A DNA stretch of 64,000 nucleotides. Source: Paenirhodobacter populi (GTDB taxonomy: Bacteria; Pseudomonadota; Alphaproteobacteria; Rhodobacterales; Rhodobacteraceae). Location: contig NZ_SAUZ01000004.1 in assembly GCF_004022215.1 (NCBI RefSeq), positions 162,527-226,526 of the forward strand, in the 5' to 3' direction. The notes below the pieces were generated by a model. It was not told the origin of the DNA. It saw nothing but the letters and a program-made list of their open reading frames with translations, and did not search any database. Position numbers and translations under genes: made by a program. Shown piece after piece: positions 39,916 through 46,761 of this stretch (position 1 is its first letter; each line of letters starts with the position of its first letter).

Positions 39916-40206
39916 TCACCGGTTGCTGTCGATCCAGCGCGAGAGCAGCTGCCGGTCGCGAAAGCACTCATCCGGAACGGCGCGGCGCTTGATCCGGGCG
40001 ATGCGCTCGGCGAAGGCGACCTGTTTAGATGTGGGTTCGGTTCCGACGACAGGCTTCAGCTTCGCCTGCGCCTCGATCCAGGCGCTGAGCGACAGCCGGT
40101 CCTGCTGAACATCCCAGGGCAACAGCGTCTTGTTCCGCAGGGCCAGAGACTTCGCATAGGCGATCTGGCGCGGGGTTACGGGAAGAGCAAAGGCAGCAGT
40201 CTCCAT
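39916..40206 (-). CDS. Small protein with an internal repeat, behind a LexA box
   Basis: 96 residues made of two related segments: VTPRQIAYAKSLALRNKTLL ending LSAWIEAQ, and PTSKQVAFAERIARIKRRAV ending LSRWIDSN. Each looks like the small helical C-terminal domain seen in plasmid topoisomerase III-type proteins (PT-KQ...FA..IA...). That suggests a DNA-associated protein made of two such units. It starts 36 bp after a LexA box. Confidence 0.65.
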   Translation of the reverse strand: METAAFALPVTPRQIAYAKSLALRNKTLLPWDVQQDRLSLSAWIEAQAKLKPVVGTEPTSKQVAFAERIARIKRRAVPDECFRDRQLLSRWIDSNR

Positions 40207-40241
40207 TGGGAATCTCCCTGATTGGGCATGATCTCAATATA

Positions 40242-40256
40242 GAACATATAGGGAAC
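40242..40256 (-). promoter_or_regulatory. LexA (SOS) box upstream of the repeat protein
   Basis: Perfect GAAC-N7-GAAC with AT-rich spacer (GAAC ATATAGG GAAC). It sits in the divergent gap between the repeat protein (start 40206) and leader L6 (40276), so it could affect both directions. One of three such boxes in the window placed directly ahead of DNA-related genes. Confidence 0.75.
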
Positions 40257-40275
40257 AAAATCAACTCCGCGGCAA

Positions 40276-40371
40276 GAGGGAGAGGCGGGCCGGGAGGGGC
40301 TTGAGCCGGGGCAGCGAGGGAGAGCGCCGCGCGGCTCGCTCCTGTCCTGCTCTCCCCGGAGATAGATTCCC
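40276..40371 (+). promoter_or_regulatory. Structured leader L6 (type B, pseudoknot-capable)
   Basis: Head GAGGGAGAGGCGGG. Outer stem GAGCCG 40303-40308 with CGGCTC 40332-40337. Apical CG-AGGGAGAG-CG. The loop segment GGGAGAGC 40318-40325 is exactly complementary to GCTCTCCC 40349-40356 just before the CGGAG ribosome site. The outer stem ends 34 nt before the ATG. Confidence 0.72.
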
Positions 40372-40782
40372 ATGCTTGACCAACAGACCGCGACCCTTGT
40401 GCCCGACGAGAAGCGCCAGAATTTCCTGCCTGAGCTCTTCGGCCTTAACCGGCTGATTATTTCGGAGAATATGGTCTATGCCTTCATGGAGCAGTTGAGC
40501 CCGCTCGACTACGGCGGGGGCTACTGGACGTTCCATGAACTCGACAGCAAGCCGCTGTTTCTTGCCCCGACCTCGAAGCCCCGGTTCCGGATCAGCTGGG
40601 AGGGGAACGGCTACGAAGGCGAGGTCTCGGCCGAGGCTGCCGGCATCATTGCCACGATGTTCGCGCTCTCGCATCTGAGCTTCCGCTTTGAGGATGATCG
40701 CTTCGGCGAGGCCTATCTTCGGCTCTACGAATACGCGGCGGATCACCCGGAAGCGCCCGAGATATTCCAGGCGATCGACTGA
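40372..40782 (+). CDS. ArdB/KlcA-family antirestriction protein
   Basis: 136 residues: FLPELFGLNRLIISENMVYAF, MEQLSPLDYGGGYWTFHEL, LFLAPTSKPRFRI and LSHLSFRFEDDRFGEAYLRL are the ArdB/KlcA pattern (GG-Y-W-F-EL...FL-P). These proteins let incoming plasmids escape type I restriction, acting indirectly rather than as DNA mimics. A typical early gene of conjugative transfer. It has its own leader (L6) and terminator. Confidence 0.85.
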   Translation: MLDQQTATLVPDEKRQNFLPELFGLNRLIISENMVYAFMEQLSPLDYGGGYWTFHELDSKPLFLAPTSKPRFRISWEGNGYEGEVSAEAAGIIATMFALSHLSFRFEDDRFGEAYLRLYEYAADHPEAPEIFQAID

Positions 40783-40793
40783 AGCAGGCTCCC

Positions 40794-40818
40794 GGCCCCG
40801 CCGAAAGGCGGGGCCTTT
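40794..40818 (+). terminator. Rho-independent terminator after ardB, before leader L7
   Basis: GGCCCCGCC (40794-40802), tetraloop GAAA, GGCGGGGCC (40807-40815), TTT. It ends 23 bp before leader L7. Confidence 0.85.
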
Positions 40819-40841
40819 CGCTGTTTTCGGCTGCCGACCCA

Positions 40842-40927
40842 GAGGCAGAGGGAGGTCGGACAGGGATGAGCCTGGAGACCGAGAGAGATCGCCGGTTCGA
40901 TATCATCCCCTTCCGGAGTTTGCCAAA
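40842..40927 (+). promoter_or_regulatory. Structured leader L7 (type B)
   Basis: Head GAGGCAGAGGGAGG. Outer stem GAGCC 40868-40872 with GGTTC 40894-40898, continued by GG 40874-40875 with CC 40892-40893. Apical CGA-GAGAGA-TCG. The outer stem ends 29 nt before the ATG, with CCGGAG as the ribosome site. The pseudoknot pairing is weak here. Confidence 0.65.
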
Positions 40928-41476
40928 ATGACCGCACAAATTCGTTCAACAGCCCTCGCTCACGCGCAGGTCGCACCGTTCGAGATCACTCTCCCCTTCG
41001 TTTGCACCACCTGCCACGACGAGATCCGATCCACCCGTCGGCCCGTCAACTGCGCTGGTTGCCACGGCGATGATTTCACCCTCTCCCGGTCGCCGGCTTC
41101 GGAACTCACCTTCGTCGCGGATCCCGGTCATGGCTGGCTGCTGATCGCGGCCGAGAGATACCGCGCTTATGGTCTGAACCCGACACGTATCTCTAGCTGC
41201 TCGCATGTCTCGCCCGACGGGTCCGTCTTCGCGCTGGAGGAAGACGGTGATGCCGAGATATTTCTGCAAGCCTTCCGGGATTATCACGGCATCACGCCCT
41301 TCATCGCCGAGCAGTTTGAGGATCCCTGCAGAATCCGCAACTGGCCGCTGATCCGGACGGCACAGCCCTGGCCTGGCTTTTTCCCTCTTAGCGTTCGGTC
41401 AATGCATAATCAGACCGCCGTCAACCGCATATTGACTTCCGGTGACAAAGGACGCGTCATCAGAAAGCAGGAATAG
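40928..41476 (+). CDS. Zinc-finger-like plasmid protein with a disturbed 3' end
   Basis: Up to 182 residues from ATG 40928. ITLPFVCTTCHDEIRSTRRP followed by NCAGCHGDD gives two Cys-x-x-Cys pairs, probably one zinc site. A beta-rich part follows (LTFVADPGHGWLLIAAERYR). After about residue 155 the frame overlaps the convergent SDR gene by 78 bp and reads SMHNQTAVNRILTSGDKGRV, unlike the rest. The original stop was probably lost when the SDR segment arrived. Headed by leader L7. Confidence 0.65.
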   Translation: MTAQIRSTALAHAQVAPFEITLPFVCTTCHDEIRSTRRPVNCAGCHGDDFTLSRSPASELTFVADPGHGWLLIAAERYRAYGLNPTRISSCSHVSPDGSVFALEEDGDAEIFLQAFRDYHGITPFIAEQFEDPCRIRNWPLIRTAQPWPGFFPLSVRSMHNQTAVNRILTSGDKGRVIRKQE

Positions 41477-42139
41477 GGCGACAGCAGCTGCCTCATCAGC
41501 GGTTCCCGCACGGCCAAGAGGTACTTGACTGACAACAAAGGCCTCGAACCCGCTTTTTGCTTCGTCTGGCAGGAAGCTCCGGAAATTCGTTTCGATTGGA
41601 CCCGGCACGAGCGTATTGACCCGAATGCCTCGCGACGCGAGAGCCGTGGCCCAGCTTCTTGCCAAGGCAATAACCGCGCCTTTGGTCGCGCTATACAGAC
41701 TTGTCGCTGCCGCCATTTCATAGGCCGAGCTTGATGCCGTCAGGAGAACCGACGCACCCGGGGCCAACATACCGGAAAGTTTGGCCAACTGAAGGACCGG
41801 CCCTCGCACGTTTGTGGCCATCATCGCGTCAAAAGAAGCGGCATTTACCTGCTCAGGCATAGCCAACGAAGCAAAAGCCGCATTCAGCCATAGGCCATTC
41901 AGGGGAGCATGTGCCTGAACCTGATCGGCCAGCTTAGCGCTTTCGTCAGGGTCAGCGGCATCGTTGCTGATGACGATGGCGCGGTCCCCCAGTTCTTGTT
42001 GAGCGGAACGCAGTCGCGCTTCGTTGAGACCTGTTAAAATGACCTTACCGCCTTCAGAGATGATGCGGCGTGCACCCGCGAGGCCCATGCCGCTGCTGCC
42101 ACCTGTGATCAGAACTGTCTTGCTTTCAAACCGTCCCAT
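41399..42139 (-). CDS. Short-chain dehydrogenase/reductase (cargo)
   Basis: 246 residues of the classical SDR fold: cofactor motif TGGSSGMGLAG, NAA at WLNAAFASLA, catalytic Ser in LTASSSAYEMAA, Tyr-x-x-x-Lys in YSATKGAV, PGPIETNF and the GSQYAVDGGLIMH end. Probably an NADP oxidoreductase given the cofactor region. Codon use is less GC-rich than the flanking plasmid genes, and it sits opposite in direction between the L7 and L8 cassettes, so it was probably acquired. Confidence 0.92.
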   Translation of the reverse strand: MGRFESKTVLITGGSSGMGLAGARRIISEGGKVILTGLNEARLRSAQQELGDRAIVISNDAADPDESAKLADQVQAHAPLNGLWLNAAFASLAMPEQVNAASFDAMMATNVRGPVLQLAKLSGMLAPGASVLLTASSSAYEMAAATSLYSATKGAVIALARSWATALASRGIRVNTLVPGPIETNFRSFLPDEAKSGFEAFVVSQVPLGRAGTADEAAAVALFLLSDDASFVTGSQYAVDGGLIMH

Positions 42140-42301
42140 ACTTCCTCATTCCTTAATATTATTGAGTGACCGCTCCGTCTGCACAGCGAACCCGTTGGTC
42201 GTTCCCAGCCTCATATGCCGAGCCTGACCCGTTCCGTGACCGAGGGCAACCTTGCGCGACCGCCCACCGAAGCCGGCAACCTGACCCTATCGTCATAGGC
42301 C

Positions 42302-42318
42302 CCTTGCCTCCGGCAAGG
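42302..42318 (+). terminator. Short hairpin before leader L8
   Basis: CCTTGCC (42302-42308) and GGCAAGG (42312-42318), 3-nt loop, no T run. It occupies the place where other leaders are preceded by terminators. Weak evidence by itself. Confidence 0.4.
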
Positions 42319-42350
42319 CGCTTCGACATCCGGCTTCCAGCGCTCAATGT

Positions 42351-42447
42351 GAGAGGGAGAGAGGTGGCCTGGAAGGGTTTGAGCCCGTGCGGTCGAGAGA
42401 GAGCGCCGCGCGGGTTTGATCCCGTTTCGCTCTCCTGAGGTTTCCCG
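42351..42447 (+). promoter_or_regulatory. Structured leader L8 (type B, pseudoknot-capable)
   Basis: Head GAGAGGGAGAGAGG. Outer stem GCCCGTGCGG 42383-42392 with CCGCGCGGGT 42406-42415 (10 bp, two G-U type pairs as RNA). Apical CG-AGAGAGAG-CG. Loop segment GAGAGCG 42399-42405 pairs exactly with CGCTCTC 42428-42434 just before the TGAGG ribosome site. The outer stem ends 32 nt before the ATG. Confidence 0.72.
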
Positions 42448-45400
42448 ATGAATATGATGCCCCCCGTCGCCCCGGCGGCGGCTCGCGCTGCCCTGCCTGC
42501 ACAGGCCGTGATGACCGCCGCCGAACATCTTCTGCCCCATCTCGAGCAGGGGCACAGGATCGATGCCACCATCCTGCGCGCTGCAATGGAATCCGCCTTT
42601 GGCGATTCCGACAGCACCGGTGCCTGGGACTGGAAGACAGCCTACGAGGCTACTGAGGCCGCGACGGTGCTGTTCCTGCGCAAATACGGCCGCGCTTTGC
42701 GCCAGAAAGCTGGATCGACCGCCGCGCTGCTGCCGCTGCTCACCCGCATCCTTGGCCTGCTGCCATCGCAGACCCGGAGGTCCGAGGAGATGCAGGCCCG
42801 GCAACAATTCTCGACGCCGATCCCCCTCGGCCTCGCGGCGGTGACAGCGGCCGCGATCACGCCCGCCGACCGGGTGCTGGAGCCCTCGGCCGGGACCGGG
42901 CTGCTGGCGATCCTCGCCGAACTCTCCGGCGGCACATTGATGCTGAACGAACTGGCCGATCTGCGGGCGGGCTTGCTCGATGCCCTGTTCCCGGGCGCGC
43001 CGGTCTCACGCTTCGACGCGGCCCAGATCCATGACCATCTCGAAGCCGCGATGGTTCCGAGCGTCGTGCTGATGAACCCGCCCTTCTCGGTGATGGCGAA
43101 TGTGCAGACCCGCGTGGCCGATACCACCCTGCGCCATGTTTCCTCGGCGCTGGCCCGCCTGGCCCCCGGCGGTCGGCTGGTCACCATCACCGGCGCGGGT
43201 TTCTCGCCGGAGCATCCGGACTGGCGGGATGCCTTCACTCGCCTGCAAGAAACAGCCCGCGTGGTCTTTTCCGCCGCCGTCGACGGCAAGGTCTATGCGA
43301 AGCACGGCACCACGTTCGACACCCGCCTGACGGTGATCGACAAACTGCCGGCGACCGATCCTGGCTCCTTCCCGACCTTCCCGGGTCAGGCTCCCGATGT
43401 CGAAACGCTTCTTGGCTGGATTGCGGAGCGGCTGCCCGAACGAGCGCCGGTCGAGCTTCCGGCTCTGGTCGCAGCCGTACGCCCGGTTCGCGCGACTGCC
43501 GCTGCTGGTCCAAAGCGGCCCCCTCGCCCCCTGCGCAAGGTGAATGAGACTGCCGCCGATCCGGCGGCCGAACTGCTCGCCTATGAGAAGCTGGACTGGC
43601 AGCCCGATGATGCCGCGCGGCTGACCGAGGCGATCTATGAGGAATACCAGCTTCAGACTATCGCGATCCCCGGTGCAAAACCCCATCCGACGAAACTGGT
43701 GCAATCCGCCGCCATGGCCTCGGTCGCACCGCCCAAGCCGGATTACCGCCCCCTACTGCCGGTCGATATCCGCGACAGGCTTTCAGCGCCGCAGCTCGAG
43801 ACGGTGATCTACGCCGGCGAAGCCCATGGCGAGCGTCTGCCTGGCTCCTGGCTGGTCGATGAAGGTTTCGACATGGTGACAGCCGCACCTGAAGGCGCGG
43901 AGACGACGGTCCGGTTCCAGTGTGGCTCCATGATCGGTGACGGCACCGGTGTCGGCAAGGGCCGTCAGGCTGCCAGCATCCTGCTCGACAACTGGCTGCA
44001 GGGGCGGCGTCGCGGCGTCTGGATCAGCAAATCCGAGCCTCTGCTCGAGGATGCGCAGCGAGACTGGAGCGATCTCGGAATGGAGCCGCTGCTGATCACA
44101 CCTTTGTCGCGGTTTCCACAGGGCAAGCCGGTGAACCTGAGCGAGGGCATCCTCTTCACGACTTACGCGACCTTGCGCAGCGATGATCGCGGCGAGAAGA
44201 AATCCCGTGTGCGGCAGATCGTGGACTGGCTCGGCGCGGATTTCGACGGGGTGATCATCTTCGATGAAGCCCATGCCATGGCCAATGCGAGCGGCGGCAA
44301 GGGGGAACGCGGCGATGTCACCCCGTCCCAGCAGGGCAGGGCGGGCCTGCGGCTGCAACATGCGCTGCCGAATGCGCGCGTGGTCTATGTCTCTGCCACC
44401 GGGGCCACCACCGTCCACAATCTCGCCTATGCCCAGAGGCTCGGCCTTTGGGGCGGTGAAGACTTTCCGTTTTCGACCCGCGCCGAGTTCGTGGCGGCCA
44501 TTGAGGACGGCGGGGTTGCCGCCATGGAAGTTCTTGCACGGGACCTGCGTGCCCTCGGCCTCTATACCGCCCGCTCGCTCAGCTTCGACGGTGTCGAATA
44601 TGACCTGCTCGAGCATGAGCTGACCCCGGAGCAGATCCGGATCTATGATAGCTATGCCGAGGCGTTCATGGTGATCCACAACCATCTCGATAAGGCCATG
44701 GAGGCGGCCAATATCACCGGATCGACCGGCACGCTCAACCGTCAGGCCAAATCCGCCGCACGCTCGGCATTTGAATCCTGCAAGCAGCGTTTCTTCGGGC
44801 ATCTGCTGACCTCGATGAAGACGCCGACGCTGATCCGGCAGGTCACGGCCGATCTGGAGGCGGGCCATTCAGCTGTGATTCAGATCGTCTCGACCGGCGA
44901 GGCGCTGATGGAGCGGCGCCTGGCTGAGCTTCCCACCGAGGAATGGAATGACGTCCGGGTTGATATCACGCCCAGGGAGTACGTCCTGGGGTACCTCGCC
45001 CATTCCTTCCCGGTTCAGCTTTATGAGCCCTATTCCGATGCCGAAGGCAACATGTTCTCGCGGCCGGTGACCCGCGACGGACAGCCAGTTGAAAGCCGCG
45101 AAGCGGTCGCGCAACGCGATGAGCTGATCGCCCATCTCGCCAGCCTGCCGGCGGTGCCGGGGGCGCTGGATCAGGTGATCCAGCATTTTGGGACCGATTT
45201 GGTCGCCGAAGTCACCGGGCGGTCGCGGCGCATCGTGCGCAAGGGAGAAAGGCTCATCGTCCAGTCCCGCTCCGGCGCGGCCAATCTGACCGAGACCCAG
45301 GCCTTCATGGATGATGAGAAGCGGGTGCTGATCTTCTCGGATGCCGGTGGCACCGGACGCAGCTATCACGCCGACCTCGGCGCAAAGAACCAGCGCCTGC

Positions 45401-46761
45401 GCGTTCACTATCTGCTGGAGCCGGGCTGGAAGGCCGATGCCGCCATCCAGGGCCTCGGGCGCACGCATAGGACAAATCAAAAGCAGCCGCCCCTTTTCCG
45501 GCCCGTCGCCACGAACGTCAAAGCCGAAAAGCGCTTCCTCTCGACCATCGCGCGCCGTCTCGACACTCTGGGGGCGATCACCCGTGGTCAGCGCCAGACC
45601 GGGGGGCAGGGTCTGTTCCGGGCCGAGGACAATCTGGAAAGCCCCTATGCCCGCGACGCGCTGCGCCAGCTCTATATCCTGCTCTACCGCGGCAAGGTCG
45701 AGGGCTGCTCCTTCGAGCGTTTCGAGGCCATCACCGGGCTGAAGCTCGCCGATGACAATGGCATCAAGGATGACCTGCCGCCGATCACCACCTTCCTGAA
45801 CCGGCTGCTGGCGCTGACCATCGAGATGCAGGGCGTGCTCTTCACCGCCTTCGAGCAGCTGCTCACCGCCAAGATCGAGGGGGCCATCGCCGCCGGCATC
45901 TACGATATGGGGCTGGAAACCCTGATGGCCGAGAGCTTCGAGGTCACGGATCGCCAGGTGATCTATACCCATCCCCGCACCGGGGCCGAGACCCGGTTGC
46001 TGACGATCCGGCAGCGCGAGCGCAACCAGCCGGTCGGGATCAGCGAGGCTATGGGCTGGCTCGAACAGGAACCGAAGGCGCAACTTCTGATCAATGAGCG
46101 TTCCGGTCGTGCGGCGGTGGAGATCCCTGCCACCAGCATCATGCTCGATGATGGCGACATCATCCGGCGGGTGCGGCTGATCCGTCCGATGGAAAACTTC
46201 ACTCTGCCGATCAACCGGATGGAGGAATCCGCCTGGATTGCCGCTGACCCGGAAAGCTTCGGTAAGGCCTGGCAGGCTGAGATCGCGGAAGTTCCGGAGT
46301 TCTCGGAAGCCGTCCTGCATATGGTGACGGGCCTCCTGCTTCCGATCTGGAAGCGCCTGCCGCAGGATTCCACCCGGGTCTACCGGCTGCAAACCGACGA
46401 GGGCGAGCGGATCATCGGCCGACGGGTCTCCCCGGCCTGGGCGGCATCCGCCAGCACGGTCGGGGTGTCCTCGCTGACGCCGGAACAGGCTCTGGCCGCG
46501 CTGAACGACGGCAAAACCCTGGTCGATCTGCAGGAAGGCCTGCAGTTGCGCCGCAGCCGGGTGATGGGCGCCTGGCGGATCGAGCTTTCCGGCTTCACCG
46601 ACCAGATGCGTCAGCGCCTGACCGCATACGGTCTTTTCCACGAGATCATCAGCTGGAAGCTGCGGATGTTCGTGCCCACCGATACCAGCGGCGTCGCGGT
46701 CCTCGGCAAGCTCTTCGAGCACTGGCCGATCCGGCGCATCTCGGAACGGGAGGCAGGTTGA
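42448..46761 (+). CDS. Giant methyltransferase plus strawberry-notch-type helicase
   Basis: 1437 residues. Near 115-230 a class I N6-adenine-type methyltransferase: motif I DRVLEPSAGTGLLAILAEL and motif IV VVLMNPPFSVMAN. From about 440 a superfamily 2 ATPase of the strawberry notch (StrN) group: GSMIGDGTGVGKGRQAA (Walker A) and GVIIFDEAHAMANAS (Walker B, DEAH). Then the SBNO C-terminal half with QAFMDDEKRVLIFSDAGGTG, GAKNQRLRVHYLLEPGW and QGLGRTHRTNQ. Such proteins are widespread on plasmids and phages, sometimes proposed to act against host restriction or to process incoming DNA; no fixed activity is known to me. First gene of an operon with the Toprim protein. Confidence 0.9.
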   Translation: MNMMPPVAPAAARAALPAQAVMTAAEHLLPHLEQGHRIDATILRAAMESAFGDSDSTGAWDWKTAYEATEAATVLFLRKYGRALRQKAGSTAALLPLLTRILGLLPSQTRRSEEMQARQQFSTPIPLGLAAVTAAAITPADRVLEPSAGTGLLAILAELSGGTLMLNELADLRAGLLDALFPGAPVSRFDAAQIHDHLEAAMVPSVVLMNPPFSVMANVQTRVADTTLRHVSSALARLAPGGRLVTITGAGFSPEHPDWRDAFTRLQETARVVFSAAVDGKVYAKHGTTFDTRLTVIDKLPATDPGSFPTFPGQAPDVETLLGWIAERLPERAPVELPALVAAVRPVRATAAAGPKRPPRPLRKVNETAADPAAELLAYEKLDWQPDDAARLTEAIYEEYQLQTIAIPGAKPHPTKLVQSAAMASVAPPKPDYRPLLPVDIRDRLSAPQLETVIYAGEAHGERLPGSWLVDEGFDMVTAAPEGAETTVRFQCGSMIGDGTGVGKGRQAASILLDNWLQGRRRGVWISKSEPLLEDAQRDWSDLGMEPLLITPLSRFPQGKPVNLSEGILFTTYATLRSDDRGEKKSRVRQIVDWLGADFDGVIIFDEAHAMANASGGKGERGDVTPSQQGRAGLRLQHALPNARVVYVSATGATTVHNLAYAQRLGLWGGEDFPFSTRAEFVAAIEDGGVAAMEVLARDLRALGLYTARSLSFDGVEYDLLEHELTPEQIRIYDSYAEAFMVIHNHLDKAMEAANITGSTGTLNRQAKSAARSAFESCKQRFFGHLLTSMKTPTLIRQVTADLEAGHSAVIQIVSTGEALMERRLAELPTEEWNDVRVDITPREYVLGYLAHSFPVQLYEPYSDAEGNMFSRPVTRDGQPVESREAVAQRDELIAHLASLPAVPGALDQVIQHFGTDLVAEVTGRSRRIVRKGERLIVQSRSGAANLTETQAFMDDEKRVLIFSDAGGTGRSYHADLGAKNQRLRVHYLLEPGWKADAAIQGLGRTHRTNQKQPPLFRPVATNVKAEKRFLSTIARRLDTLGAITRGQRQTGGQGLFRAEDNLESPYARDALRQLYILLYRGKVEGCSFERFEAITGLKLADDNGIKDDLPPITTFLNRLLALTIEMQGVLFTAFEQLLTAKIEGAIAAGIYDMGLETLMAESFEVTDRQVIYTHPRTGAETRLLTIRQRERNQPVGISEAMGWLEQEPKAQLLINERSGRAAVEIPATSIMLDDGDIIRRVRLIRPMENFTLPINRMEESAWIAADPESFGKAWQAEIAEVPEFSEAVLHMVTGLLLPIWKRLPQDSTRVYRLQTDEGERIIGRRVSPAWAASASTVGVSSLTPEQALAALNDGKTLVDLQEGLQLRRSRVMGAWRIELSGFTDQMRQRLTAYGLFHEIISWKLRMFVPTDTSGVAVLGKLFEHWPIRRISEREAG

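Noticed and set aside
19470..42447. Purine-rich heads considered as simple strong Shine-Dalgarno runs
   Set aside because: They lie 60-95 nt before the start codons, and each gene has its own separate ribosome site closer to the ATG.
44869..46722. 617-codon open frame opposite the helicase gene
   Set aside because: Shadow of the strawberry-notch helicase; no domains, and coding motifs are on the plus strand.
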